Shown here one piece after another: positions 37,196-51,085 of a stretch of DNA of 64,000 nucleotides (position 1 is the first letter of the stretch; each line of letters opens with the position of its first letter). The notes beneath the pieces were generated by a model. That model worked only from the letters and a program-made list of their open reading frames with translations, made no database searches and was not told where the DNA came from. Origin of the DNA: Cyprinodon diabolis (taxonomy: Eukaryota; Chordata; Actinopteri; Cyprinodontiformes; Cyprinodontidae); the NCBI GenBank assembly GCA_030533445.1, contig CM060073.1, positions 37,403,428 through 37,467,427 of the forward strand, in the 5' to 3' direction. A program made the position numbers and the translations under genes.

Positions 37196-40100
37196 TAAGT
37201 TAAGATAAACAAATTTCCTCGTCTACGATCCTGAAATAATCATTAAAAAGTGTGAAATTTAACAAAAAGATGACTGTCAATTTATGCACTTTTGTACTTG
37301 TATGCTGCATCCACTGAGGTGTGCTACACCTTTATTATACGCCTAATGATTTTCTTATCTGATGAGGGAAGCAAATAGAATGTAGCCGAGAAAAAGGACT
37401 GGAATTTTAATTTGTTTTCTGCTATAGTAAAACATATCAAACTGTCTCTTTCAGTCTCCTCATCTTTTTCTCACATCCCTGTAGTCACAATATCTTAAAT
37501 AGTGTTTTATCTCTGGACAGCAAGACATCTAAAACACTAGGGTCAGTGATTCAAATCATTCCCATCACTTGATTCATAAAATATGAAGGGATTAGACCAG
37601 AAAACAAACGGAAAAATTTCTAGTCAATATTATCTGTTACCATTATTAAGTACAAGTCCCGCTATAAACTATAGATTGCCAAAACAGACACTAAGCCCCT
37701 GGTGGTGGGTTTGAATGAATATGATTGTGCTTGTTTGGTGCAAAGCATCGCAAGGTGAACAGCTCTTTGGGTGACAAATGGGAAGTTTTACAAGGTGAAG
37801 GGGAAAAGTTTACATTTATACATTTATATTTGTATCTTTCAGTTAGGAGTCTTCCACTATTCTTTGGGGGTCAGAGGATGAAAACTTTAGGGGGCACTGA
37901 AATACAAATATGTGACATCATGCGTTTAGTGCTTGGCCTGAATTGATTTCCAGGACGTTGAACACGATGGTTATGTGTTGAAAAAGGGGGTCTGGTAGCC
38001 GGAGGAGCAGGTAATCCAGGTTTAGCACAGTTGTAGCACAGTGGTAGATAGGTGAACTATTGAACCCCGTCTCTACAGTCAACGCTCTGCAGAGGAGCAG
38101 GCTAATTAACCAGTAACAGCGATGAGCAAAAAAAAGGGGGAAAAAAGCTTTCTCTTCTTTTCCTGCTCTACTTTTACTTCTTTTAATCTCTCATTCATGA
38201 GCCCTTGGTGGTGCCCTTGGCACTGGGCATGTAAACTATCATTTCATACCATCACACAGAGACTCTGGACTGCCGGAAGAAAAAAGGATAGCACAGGTTG
38301 CATAATGAGCACACAGCTTAATGAAGTTGTTTCAGAGGTGAAACTGTGTGGAAAAGAAAAGTCAATGATTATTTCAAAATTCTCATTTTATGCAATGTGA
38401 ATTCAAATGTGACTGAATGTTGGATGCTGTTTCAAAGATTAAAAGAGCAGGCATGATGTGTGCTTAAATGAAAGGAAAAAATCTTCCTCAGGTACATACT
38501 AAGTCCTATTTAGACTCAAGTTATTAGCATAGTCTTATATTTACTAATGAAGAGTGCCCTGTCACATAAAAAATATATGCTGTGTTTTCAATGATTTTAA
38601 AGATAAACCAAAATAAGGAAAACATAAGGAAAATCATAGCTAGTTTTCAAAATATTTTATAAATAAAAAATCGGCAATCTGAAGTAAGATCTTTTAATTA
38701 AATATCTTTATTCTGACACTTTTAAACATCTGAAGGTGTCTTACTGCAGCAATTATCAATTATAGGTATCATAGTAAAAGTCACACAATGCGACATATAA
38801 ATCTGACTCTGTTTCCATTATAAGCTGTATCTTCATCTCTTTCCTCAAAGCATCTGATTTCCAAATTGTAGCCCTATATTAAAGTTACAGACTGCATAGC
38901 TGGAAAAAATGGCTTTGACATAATTCGTGGTCTTCCTCTTATTTGATAACAAACATAAAAAAAGGATGTGTTACAAAGACGTATGACGAAAGACAGAAAC
39001 TCAATTCTGCCTCCTGCTGAGAGTAAGAAGAGTGGTGGCTGCTGACTGGCACGCCACCTGACTACCAAAAAAACTACTGATTTGAAACGACAAGTCAGGA
39101 GAAGTAAGGAGTAAATAAGAGAGATCGACACAGAGTAAAACCAGAGAGAGAGAGAGAGAGAGAGAAAGGTAATAGATTTGAGAGTGTTTTGGGGGAGAAA
39201 ACAGATGGAGTAAACACAGCACGAGGGAAACCAGGGGACTCCCACCGAACCAGCTCAATGTGTCACTGACACTGCAGAGTAGAATCAACAAAGTGCTCCG
39301 AGGGCAACAAGCACACATGCGCACATGCAGCCTCCCACACAATCACACACAGCTCGCCAATTGGCAAGATGCTGGGACCCGCAGCTCCTATCCAGAGCAG
39401 TGACAGGCACATGGAGAACAAGCTGGCTGACAGCACATGACAACTCCCCAGCTAGTGGAAAAAGGATAGAGCTATCTGCTACTCTTCTTTCTGACTGTAG
39501 CTGAAACTTAAAGAGAAGCTACTGTAAATATGCATTTATATTTTTCAAGATCTCTTGCAAAATATCTCCGTGTTGACAGACTGATATCATTTATCTTCTT
39601 CCATCTATAAGTCGTGATCTCAACCTCATCCCAGCATCCATCTGTATCGCTTTCTCTGTTTCCAATCTCTTCCTTGCCCCCAGACCTGCTCAAATGCCCA
39701 AATGCTGCTGCTGCTGTGTGCCAGCGCACCAACAGGCCCGTGGGCCTATCCAAAAGAGAAAAAAGAGAAGCAGAGAGAAAGACGGAGGGTAGCCAATTAA
39801 GAGAGGGTAATAGGAGAATAGTGTGTGTGCACTGCAGTATGGGCGAGTGTGTGACTTAAAGCGTCTGTGAGTTCACATGCTCTAAGTGGATGCGTGCAAC
39901 GCCATAGGCTGTGCACACAGCCAAACTTAATTTAGCGGACCCAGGTTTTTAACACATGCCTGAAGCTAGCCAGCACACTAAGGCTAGAACGGAGAGAACA
40001 GGCACATTGCTCTGTTAAAGCCTCTGAGATCTTGTTTCCTTCCTGAGGGTTGAAGGAACTAATTTAGTCATTGATGACCATCACTGCTCACAACCTTGTG

Positions 40101-40509
40101 GTCATATCTTTTCATCAGGCACTTCATTACAATAAAGCTTTATAGAGACACAGCTCAACTTTCAGGACCTTGACAGTGTTAAAAGCGGGTCTAGAAACAC
40201 ATACAGAGCTTTGACAAAACTTTTACATGAGTGTGGTTTTTATCAGGAGTGATGAGCTCAAATTGAAGGCCAAAGATAAACAAAGCTGACAACATAAGTT
40301 ATTTGTTATTCTTCACTTTCCAAAGATAGGGAGCTAAAGAGATGCTCTCTAGATTTTACACCGCTTAGGAAGGAATCATCTGATGGCCACAAATCTGGAT
40401 TTTAAGCAGGAGTGATAAGAAGAAGGTATACTTCCCATACAGATCTCTTTTTTCAAACAAAACTAATTTTGTTTTTAAAATTCTGATCTAGACAATTATT
40501 TAAATAATG

Positions 40510-40876
40510 TAGGGCTTGCAACTAACGATTATTTTTCAAATCGATTAATCTGTGATAATTTTTTTTTTTGATTAATTGATTAATAATCAGATAGCCAAAG
40601 GTTTCTTACAGGAGTTTTACAGAATCAAACCATTTGAAACTAAGCTTTGCCACTTGAGGAATTGTGGATAGAACATTTTAGCAGACAATTTCTTTTATCC
40701 TAAATCTTGAATTCAAAATATTTCTCTTTTTTTTTTTTTTTTTTTTTTAGCACATTTGGTAGAATTACTACTCTCAGTGGGTTGCTTTGTAAGCTTAAAA
40801 TATGTTTTAGAGTCTCTATACTCCAGTTAACGACTAATCAATTGCTAAATTAATCCAATGGACTGGTACAGCCCTA
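40510..40876. mobile_element. hAT-like miniature transposon, TAGGGCT-ended
   Basis: The left terminus is TAGGGCTTGCAACTAACGAT and the right terminus inverted is TAGGGCTGTACCAGTCC, with sub-terminal tcgattaatc and gattaattgattaat words. Same family as 15529-15876. The flanks aaataatg and catgtagg do not form a clear 8-base duplication, so the insertion site has diverged or the ends differ by a few bases. An inner T run of about 23 bases lies at 40727-40749. Confidence 0.7.
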
Positions 40877-43800
40877 CATGTAGGATACAAGTGTGAAAAT
40901 TTGCCTTTATGAGTTCTTCAGGATATATAAATGATTACTTTTTTTAAATTCTAGTTGCCTCCATCCACAATTATAGTTTAGTCAAATTAACAACAGAAAA
41001 AAGGGTCCAAAGTTCAGAAGTTTGATACCTTCCACCATGTGTTAAAAACCAAGCAAACTAATTATGAAATGTATCTTAAAAATATACATATATCACCTTT
41101 TTGCAATTTGCTTGAGGGGCAATGCCTGACGATTGTATTGTAATCATTTGAGGTTTTTGGAAATGGATGACCATGTTTGACAACAGAGTTGGAGTTTTTC
41201 CTCTTTTAAACTGTTGCCAGAGGGGACAAACTTCTAAAAGGCACTGGAACTTGAGCTATTACTTTAAATATACATATTCGTCCCTAAATGTTTTAGTTAT
41301 CAGTGTTTAATTTGACTCTTTGTTTTTTCCAATAATAATTATTCTCTAGTTCCTTCATTTTTTTATTTTTATTTTCTGTTTAGTTATTTAATACTAGTCT
41401 ATTTAAGAGGTTTGTTGACTAAAGGATTTTAACTGTTAACACTTATTGGATTTTGCAGAGAGGATGGTTTTATGTAGTATATGTGCAGAGTGCTTCCTCT
41501 TGCCCAAATGTAATCCATTAATTGTTCTTTAAGACCATATCTTCCCAGGCAGGCATTAAAATAATGACCGAGAGTAGTTTTTCTATTATTTCCTGATAAT
41601 GTGGAGGTGCCCTGACTCATTACTTTAGATTAGAACCACAAACCTTACAAATAACTGTCCTTGGTTCTTATTATTAACAAACCAACAAACATATTGTTGC
41701 ACAGCCCATGGAAAATGCTTTGCATGGTGGAATATTAACTCTACACATTAACCTGAACGCAGCATCCCAACCCGATTATCTTAAAAAAAACACCATAACC
41801 CATTTCATGTGTTGTTTTTTTTACCTGTCTGGATTTAGGCTGTATTTTAAAGAAGATTTGAAAAACATTTTATTCATCAGTTTTGCAAATTTGGTCTAAA
41901 CATACCTTAAAAATCAAAAGAGCGTTTCTTTCCTTCACACCAAATCCCCAAATATATTAGTATTTCAATTTGAATTGCACTAAATATGGACTAAATATGG
42001 AGTCTTTTGAATGGCAGGAATTCTTCTGAATTTTTTCACTACGGCACAACTTTGTCATCCTGTCTATAAAAACATACACCTTGATAGACTAGTGTCTGGG
42101 ACCTTAAGCTGGATGACTCACAAACGCAAAAAAAACTCTGTTGAGATAAGTATGAACCTTCAAAACAAACAAATGACAAAATAGCTCAACTAAATTTTCA
42201 AGCTCTTGTGTTGGCTGTGGGATTAATAAATGTTGCATTAGTGAAAAGCACCACATTATGGTAGGATATTGCCTCAAGCTAAAGATCCTAGAATAAACAT
42301 CTAATTAGACAAAGACTGAAGCACGTATATAGATGGGTGTATGCATCAGCGTTTATTACATTGCTCCACAAGGCAATAGGGTGTCAGTCAGCTTCACAGC
42401 CAGAGCATGACCTAGAAAGTGAAACCACACAACACTGCACTACATATGCCACATGCTCAATCTTCTTCCCTTTATTTGAAGGAACACGGGAAGAAATTGT
42501 GAAGGGAAGGAATACAGAGATGGAAAAGGCATCTACCAACCACTGCACACTACAGCTAATTAAGTCATCTGAAATAGTCACAGAGGGTACCTGTATGCAA
42601 TATAGTCTAGGCAAAAAGGTTGATGAGGCTCTGCTAGGCCCCAGGCTAACTTTAAAAAGAAGCCAAAGGAAGGAGGGGGGAAGAATAAAGGAAAGCAGAA
42701 GGCAAAGAGCGGGAAAGCGAGGAGGAAGGTTTTTTTTTGTTTTTTTTATTGAAGCCAAACTTGAAGAAGAGCAAAGACGTCTTTGTGTTGGGCATCAGGA
42801 AAAAGGTTAAGCATGCCCCCAGCAGAGTATGTCTGCACAGACAGGCTCTTGATGAGGAGCAGGTGGGAAGATGCATGGTTGGATGGAGAGGTACAGAAGA
42901 AAAGCCCCGGATAATTAAGAGTTCAAAAAACAGCCATCTCTTAAGGTGCACAAGTAAGTCAAGGAGATATTAAACAGGTGTATCATCAACAACGCCTAAA
43001 TAGAGAAGCAGTAGTTTCCAGATTCTGGGATTTAGCAAATGCAGTTCCATGAGCCCTGAGTGAGGACTGGCCATTCAGAAAAATGTCTTACCCATCAATG
43101 AACACACAATATACAAGCACTAACAGGCTGCACTAACTACAACACTGCAGTATAGAACTGAGGAAGGACAGATCAAGCAGAGATGTAAGTTGCTATTCAG
43201 ACTGCTACTTTAGCAACATCCGGAGACATGTTTACAGTTCATCACGCTTTGGAAGAGCAAGACAGCAGTATAATAAAAAGAGATAATCATACAAAGTCAC
43301 AAAAATACAGTCATCTTTAACTAAGTGAAGAATAATCAAAGTCGGATATTTTCTCTTGCAGAGAGTATGTTTAGAAAATAGGAAAGCACAAGTGGTATCA
43401 GATGACACAGAGAAATTCTATGATTGTCAAGGTTGCTGCAACACAGAGATATAAGAATAAATCAGTTTATTCGAGAGGAGAGAAAAAAAAGAAATTTGAT
43501 TTTTAAGCCATAAGGCCAGGCCCCATTTATAAACTAAACTGTTGTACGATTCATCCAGTTGATCACAGAATAGAGGAATGGGATGATGAAGAAATATTTA
43601 AATATGCACGGGCCTTACTTTTAACCTTTAAGCTGACCTTTTTTTAATTATTTCTGACAGGACCTGTCAGAACAGCATGATGCAATCTGGCTTCAGTTCC
43701 CCTCAGTCACCATCTGTGGTGCCAGGTTCCCCTCTCTCCAAAATATGCATACTGGTATGGATGGGTCTGAGTTTGCATGAGGGACATTTTCACACCAGAT

Positions 43801-46800
43801 TTGTTTTTCCAAATCACAACCTGTCTGTGTAAGTCGGTTCAAAACATTCTTTAGGTCCCCTTTTTTCCCCCCACATACTCCAGCTTTATAAACGGGACCC
43901 CTGGTCCTCTTGGTCCTTTACCATTTTTTATTTCTGCATTTTAGGTTGTTCCTAACCTTTTAGTATTTAATCTCTTATTGATGTATATCTAATAGAAATC
44001 AGTAATAGGTAACCAGAAAGAATCCATAAAACAAAATAAAAGAACACATCACACATCCGAGTACCATATCACCCATACCATCACCAGGGGCAAGCCTGGC
44101 AACACCAGTGACTGAACTGGGTCATAGTCGGAGAGTCTCTTCCTCACACACACACACACATGGTATAGACTGCAGCATTGGCAACAGGGTGATCACAGGA
44201 GAGGGCAAACAGAGGGCTGCATGTAGAGTGATTGGAGTATTCTAGGTCAGCTCTCCTGACAATGCACCACTGTCTCCTAACGTGCTGGGCTAAAGGATGG
44301 AGGATGTCTTTGGCATGACGTTACAGCCACACATTCCAAAAGAGAAATCTGCAATAAACAAACATAACAGCTAATGCACGGAGCACATTATCTCCAATAT
44401 CCAAAAAACATCACATAAAACAAAACTAGAAGTCTCACAAAGACATCTGAGAGCAAATATTATAAAACGCAATTAATTCTTCCTTTTCCTTCATCGGTTT
44501 ATTAAGGCTGCAGGCAGCAGATCTCTTCAGCAGCCTATAGAGAAAGATCAGCCTGTGGACTTCAAAGAGGTTGCAACTAGGTCACCACAAGGCACTGCAG
44601 TCAGAGAGAGTGAAGTCTCTGGTCTGAGACATCTCACTTCTCCCCACTCTGTTCCCCATCTCTCTCTACTGCGCTCGCTCTCTTTCTGCACAATGATATC
44701 AGTGAAAATTAAAATGGATTATAGCACCCGTCGCTCCTGCCATTCCCTGGGGTCATACAGAACCGTGTCACTGTTACTGTTACCATAATGTAACTTCTCT
44801 ATCACTTTCTAAAGTAGCTGCTGCTCAGCAGTTTAAATGCTGTTAAATTTAGACAGTGAACCAAACAAGAAAGGAGAGTACCAGTGAGAGGAGGAGGAGA
44901 AATACTGGGCAGAATGTACAACCAGTGACCCAATCATCAATGGTAACATTCTGCAACATACCTCAATCAAAAGGCCAAGAGGAACAAGTTTTCCTTTGTT
45001 TTACAGACGACTGAAGACTGAAGACTAAGAATTAGAAACCTTGGAATAGGAAGATATAGAAGAAAACTAGCGAAAGAAGGTGGATAGGGAGCCTGAACAA
45101 GGTCAAAATGATTAAAAGCTGCAGGCCACACTGCATCTGGAACAACGCAAAACAACACTGTTATCACTGCAAGATGATGGATAAAGAGCCCAGAAAAAAG
45201 AAAGGAATAATAATAAGAGAAATACACCATCATGTTATCGTAGGACACAATATTTAGAGGCTTTAAAAGCCAAGAGGTGATGGAGGAAGTGCATACGAAG
45301 CCACACAGCTTCAATTTATGGATAAAAGAAAATGTGTGTAAATGTCAAGTTTAAGGGGAAAAAAGACAACTATCTTGAAGAGCTGGTATTTATTTCGAGA
45401 CCTTTTCAGGCATGAACTACTTTCAATTCATTTCAATGAAACTTGACATTTTGACTTCTTGTCCAAGTAAACATCCTAACCATATTTCCATGTACATTTT
45501 GACAGCAATATTCCATTGTAGGACCAGGTGGAATTTACATCACATTTATCAAAACAGTGGTCTGAACTGTGTAAGGACACAACGCTGATCTTCATAAGGA
45601 TTGCAGGTCCAAAATAAGGTGAAATCTAAAAATTCAGAAGGCCTTTTATTTTGCGTGGTCAATAATCAGATCATTTTGTGATGATGAAGCCGCTATGCAA
45701 ATGTAAACATTTACCTGTCATTAACTCAGAATATATAGGAACCAGAATTTAACGACAGTGGTAAGTTTCAAAATCTTTATTAACAAAGACAGAAACGAAC
45801 ACAGAGCTGTGGATCTGCAGAGGCTGCAGGGGCAGGGAGGCACCACCCATCACTGGCACCCTGGTTGAGGGATAAACGCAGGTAAGTGACCACAATAATC
45901 TGATGAAAGGTGATTATCCATGTGAGTCACTTACATGGTTTAACAGTTCAGTCCATCAGGTGGGATTTCTCCCTCTAAATGCAACTATTGTTTGTAGCAT
46001 TTAGAGATAGTATCATTTTTCTTTTATGACCACTCTCAAACTGTTTGTGGAACATGCAATCCACTCATTTTAATTGCTGGAGCCAAACCAGTCTTAATGT
46101 TTGCCCAGAATTCTTCGGCGATCACACAGAGCACCCCCACTTATTGCTCATACAAAAAAAAATAAATAAATTATATATCTAATTTTATACATATATATAA
46201 TGTACAGTTTAGCACCAATTATTTTGAATCTTTACAGCTCAGACACAATATTGGAAAAGCCCAACAAAAGTAGGGGAAAGTAACAGAAAATGCTGAAAAC
46301 CTAAGCACTACCAGATGGTGCTTTCAACAAACCTCTAGGTAATAGAGGCTTAATAAACAGACGGTAAAATAAGGAGAAAAAAAAACTAAAAACAAAAGTG
46401 ATTAATTTCCAATTTTGCTAACAAAAGTAATGTTACAAAAATGAAGTTAGAGGTTGGAGAAGAGAACAAAAAGGTAGGAAGACAAACACAACAACAAAGT
46501 TGTTTAAGCCTTTTGAGGCGTTATCTATTGAGAGTAACAAAGAAGCATATTAGTTTAGTTTAGCAACTGTTGCTGTTCAACACTGCCAGCTACTAAAACT
46601 GGATACTATTGGTGTTAAAAATGTTAAAAATGAAATTCAAATTTATTTCTGTTGTCCTTTAAAAGATCATAGAAAATGTAATAATTTTATCAATTTTATA
46701 CCAACAAAACAAAAACACTCCATATGCTAAGGATACAGACAGAGCTTTAAGAGAAAACTGACCAAAGTATGTAAAATATCCTGGAAAAATAGACTAAAAT

Positions 46801-47869
46801 CGACTAAAACTATCACATATCATAATGACAAAAATGTGATTAAAACTAATAATAGTTTTTGTTCCGGAGACGAAGACTAAATCTAAGATGCCTATCAAAA
46901 ACAACAATGTTAGCAACAAAAGAATAACTCCATTCTAATACAGCTGTGCTAAATGGTGGATAAGTAAGAATAAACAACACTGGTGTATATGTGGAAGGCA
47001 GCGTATCCATGAAAGGGTACAAAGAGATATAATTTGCTCTCCAGAGCCTAAGATAAGTTAGAAAGACTTCGGCAAGGACAATTCCCCATATCTGCATTTT
47101 ATACATAATAATCTTAGTTAACACATTATTGTAGATGCTGCTACATCTACGTCTGCTTAATAAACATGGCAGCCCTTCTAGGTGAAAGCTCATGCTGTCC
47201 CCCCATGGCATCTGAAACAAGATGTGAATTATTTGGTCTTGACTCATCTGTCTTTAGTTGTCGTACCAGCAGTATGGTAAATGTATGGATGACTTCCTGC
47301 GTGTGTGAATTTTCTGTTTCCATAATGTTATATGTGCACTTATTAGCTTAGACTGACAATTATTTGACTGACATTGGGGCGACAGCAGCGCAGTACCATA
47401 TGGTAACAGGCTGCTAAACTGCAAAAACTTGACATTAGTGCAAACAAGTCAGCCAAGCGTAGCACAGTGTGCTCCTAAGGGGCCTAAGATATAGACTGTC
47501 AGCAGAGACTACGCTAATAACATATAATGTAAAACCTACAGCAGCAGCCATAGGTCAGCAGAGCCAGATTTGATATAAGTGTTGGTGCAAGCTTGATGAA
47601 CCTGATGACAGGGTACAAAGGCCAGTAATAAAAAGGATATTTTAAGTCTGAAGATGTGCTTTATAACAGTTGTACCTTGAAAAATCGTAGCCTGATTTAA
47701 GCATTTTACAGAACAACTCAAAACAAAAACATAATAGGGAAAAAAAAGAAAAGAAAACATAACAAAGATGCAATGTCTTAAAAGTGACATTAATGCAAAC
47801 AGCCAAAACCTGATTACATACTCTGCTGTTGTATTAAGACAGAAATTTTACATGGGTCCTCTTAGAAAA

Positions 47870-48010
47870 TATGGCCTGTCATAAATCCCTTCTGCTTGCA
47901 TAATATTTATGCATAAAGTGACAGTAAATAATTCATTTGGATGTTTCTCATCCTGAAGCATGCTGACAAAGCATTCCTCTAAAGCTGCAAAGCTAAAAGA
48001 GAAGCACTCT
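47870..48010. promoter_or_regulatory. candidate conserved non-coding element with POU-like palindrome
   Basis: Contains the exact inverted repeat TGCATAA-TAT-TTATGCA at 47897-47913, similar to paired POU/octamer half-sites, followed by gtgacagtaaataattcatt with Meis-like TGACAG and homeodomain words. No repeats or splice sites. Regulatory role inferred. Confidence 0.3.
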
Positions 48011-49150
48011 TTTATTTTTAAATGTTTTGTTTTTTTGTGTTATTTTTTGGGGGGAGTAAATTACGGAAATGCATTTTACACACAAACCAATATCTTTGTT
48101 TTCCCACTATAGTTAGTAGCATTACTTTTCTGAATATCTAATTTTAGTTTCAAATACCTACACCTCTGTCTTTGATGAGTGCACACAAAACACTGTTTTA
48201 TAACTTCCAAAAGCTGTAACACTCTCAATTTTACGTTAATTATGTGATTATCATATCATTTGAAGGATGGTAATATTTTGTTTTGACATCAAATTATCTC
48301 TGAAATGTTGCTAACATAGACGGCATAAATGCACAGGCTGGGGCTGAGGACATATAAATGGCACAAGCTAAATAAATGAATGAAATTTAAAAATGAGCAC
48401 AACAGGTAGCAACAATATAGGGGTCCTTTAAGTAAATAAGAAGATAAAAAATATCAAATGTTGCACACCATGAATTAGGACACCAGCTCCATAGATTAGA
48501 TCTAATACAGAGGTTCCTAAATTTTGAAAAGAAAAGAAAAAAAATGTGAAAGCATGGGTCGAAATTTAAAGTTAAAGTTTAGGTACTTGTCCATGGTGAC
48601 TAATGTGACAGGAGTAAAAATGGGGAAGCTTCCAAAGCTGACATGACCCTCCCAACTGTGGAGTAGGGGGTCGTTAGCATTATATTGTTTGGCTGCTTCG
48701 CTCTAGAAGGGACTGGAGCACTTCACAAAGTAGACTGCATTAAGCCGAAGGCATAAAATGTGAAAATATTGAAGCAACATTTAAATATATCACCCAGGAA
48801 AGTTCAAGCTTTGGCACCGTCTCAAAAAATGACCAAAGACCATTACATCAAATGAGTTACAGTCGGTTCAGGGACAACAATGTCATTGTTTCTAGTGCCT
48901 ATTACAAAACATATTACCGGTACATCAACTTTTAACTGTAAAATGGATTTTGATGAGTCTGAAAGGTCTTCAATATTTATAAAATAATAAAATATGTCCT
49001 TTTTAGTTCAATTCCACACACAGACATACAAAAATCACTAGTAATCCACAGCAATAAACACAATAAAACATCAATTATCTTTATGGCAATTATCCAAAGA
49101 GATAAATAAACAGGAAAGCAGCAAAATATCCTGCATGAAAAATATATATA

Positions 49151-50364
49151 CACGCACCGGCCACTTTATTAGGTACCCCATGCTAGTAACGGATTGGACC
49201 CCCTTTTGCCTTCAGAACTGCCTCAATTCTTCGTGGCATAGATTCAACAAGGTGCTGGAAGCATTCCTCAGGGAGTTTGGTCCATATTGACATGATGGCA
49301 TCACACAGTTGCTGCAGATTTGTCGGCTAAACATCCATGATGCGAATCTCCCGTTCCACCACATCCCAATGATGCTCTATTGGATTGAGATCTGGTGACT
49401 GTGGAGGCCATTTGAGTACAGTGAACTCATTGTCATGTTCAAGAAACCAGTCTGAGATGATTCCAGCTTTATGACATGGCGTATTATCCTGCTGAAAGTA
49501 GCCATCAGAAGTTGGGTACACTGTGGTCATAAAGGGATGGACATGGTCAGCAACAATACTCAGGTAGGCTGTGGCGTTGTAACGATGCTCAATTGGTACC
49601 AAGGGGCCCAAAGAGTGCCAAGAAAATTTTCCCCACACCATGACACCACCACCACCAGCCTGAACCGTTGATACAAGGCAGGATGGATCCATGCTTTCAT
49701 GTTGTAGACGCCAAATTCTGACCCTACCATCCGAATGTCGCAGCAGAAATCAAGACTCATAAGACCAGGCAACGTTTTTCCAATCTTCTATTGTCCAATT
49801 TCGATGAGCTTGTGAAAATTATAGCCTCAGTTTCCTGTTCTTAGCTGAAAGGAGTGGCACCCGGTGTGGTCTTTTGCTGCTGTAGCCCATCTGCCTCAAA
49901 GTTCGACGTACTGTGCGTTCAGAGATGGTCTTCTGCCCACCTTGGTTGTAACGGGTGGTTATTTGAGTCACTGTTGCCCTTCTATCAGCTCGAACCAGTC
50001 TGGCCATTCTCCTCTGACCTCTGGCATCAACAAGGCATTTCCGCCCACAGAACTGCCGCTTACTGGATGTTTTTTTCTTTTTCGGACCATTCTCTGTAAA
50101 CCCTAGAGATGGTTGTACGTGAAAATTCCAGTAGATCAGCAGTTTCGGAAATACTCAGACCAGCCCTTCTGGCACCAACAATCATGCCACGTTCAAAGTC
50201 ACTCAAATCACCTTTCTTCCCCATACTGATGCTCGGTTTGAACTGCAGGAGATTGTCGTCTTCATGCCTAAATGCACTGAGTTGCCGCCATGTGATTGGC
50301 TGCTTAGAAATTAAGTGTTAATGAGCAGATGGACAGGTGTACCTAATAAAGTGGCCGGTGAGTG
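49151..50364 (-). mobile_element. Tc1/mariner transposon with D-36-E spacing, degenerate
   Basis: Terminal inverted repeats are CACGCACCGGCCACTTTATT at the left and, inverted, CACTCACCGGCCACTTTATT at the right, each flanked by TA (49149-49150 and 50365-50366). The element is 1,214 bp and carries a single transposase gene on the minus strand (49183-50224), so it is a full-length but inactive copy. The terminal repeats have diverged by very few bases, suggesting moderate age. Confidence 0.92.
49183..50224 (-). pseudogene. Tc1/mariner transposase pseudogene (DD36E type)
   Basis: Starts ATG at 50224 with MGKKGDLSDFERGMIVGARR and a helix-turn-helix region reading ETADLLEFSRTTISRVYREW. A frameshift in an A/T homopolymer near 50070-50080 follows. 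The frame resumes with RLVRADRRATVTQITTRYN and RTLRQMGYSSKRP. Stops occur at 49819-49821, 49750-49752 and 49327-49329. The first catalytic aspartate of the WSDES-type motif is tyrosine here (codon at 49761-49759). The second is in QQDNTPCHKA and the glutamate in SPDLNPIEHHW; 36 residues separate them, whereas classical Tc1 has 34. A DD36E group (called Incomer) has been described in animals, and this spacing fits it. The original stop is probably at 49183-49185. The enzyme is dead. Confidence 0.9.
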
Positions 50365-50375
50365 TATATATTTAT

Positions 50376-51085
50376 TAGGGATGCACGATATAATCGGCCC
50401 CCTAGCGGTATCGGCCTGTATTGGCCTTAAAACTGAATATCGAGCATCGGCCACCCCACCGATATTTAACCCGATATTTGATCAGCTTCTGAGTTTCTAA
50501 AGTCTAAAAAAAAAAAAAAAAATACTACTTCTTCTTCTTCCTCAAAAACTTATTTTTTACAGACTTAAGAACTTCTAAAGACGAGGGAAAAAATATTGAT
50601 ACATTAAAATATCACAATATCTTCATATGCTGATATATTGCCATTTAAAAACACCATATCAATCTCTTTTACTAATGAAATATTGCTATATGTCATCGTT
50701 ATGCTACGAAAATTCGCAAAATTTTGCCATATTTTTATATGTTAATATATTGACGTGGTATCGATCTATTTTACTAACAAAATATCACAAGAATTTGCAA
50801 AATATCACGAGAGTTTGTAACAGTACGGTGAAATTTCACGAGATTTTGAAAGTAAAATAGATCGATAGCGCGTTTTTAAAAATCAATTTGATATCAGCAT
50901 ATGAAAATATATTTGAGTATATTATTTTTCAAAGTGTCAGAAATGGATAACAAAACTGCTATTTGCAATGACTACTTATTTTTGTCCAGCTTTAACATCG
51001 GTATCGATATCGGTTATCGGCTACATGAGTTTTAAAATATTGGCATATCGGATATCGGCCAAAATCCCAATATCGTGCATCCCTA
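50376..51085. mobile_element. hAT-type miniature transposon, 710 bp
   Basis: Termini are TAGGGATGCACGATATAATC and, inverted from the right, TAGGGATGCACGATATTGGG. A perfect 8-base target duplication, atatttat, lies at 50368-50375 and 51086-51093. Sub-terminal tatcggcc words repeat at both ends. The inside is AT-rich with cgagattttg and atatcac words and no transposase. It starts only 11 bases beyond the end of the neighbouring Tc1/mariner element. Confidence 0.92.

Noticed and set aside
42337..42973. Overlapping frames of about 80-157 codons on both strands
   Set aside because: They cross purine-rich, A-run-containing sequence, have no recognisable domains and look like chance frames.
49560..50106. 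Several plus- and minus-strand frames over the Tc1/mariner element
   Set aside because: They are antisense or out-of-frame shadows of the transposase pseudogene at 49183-50224.
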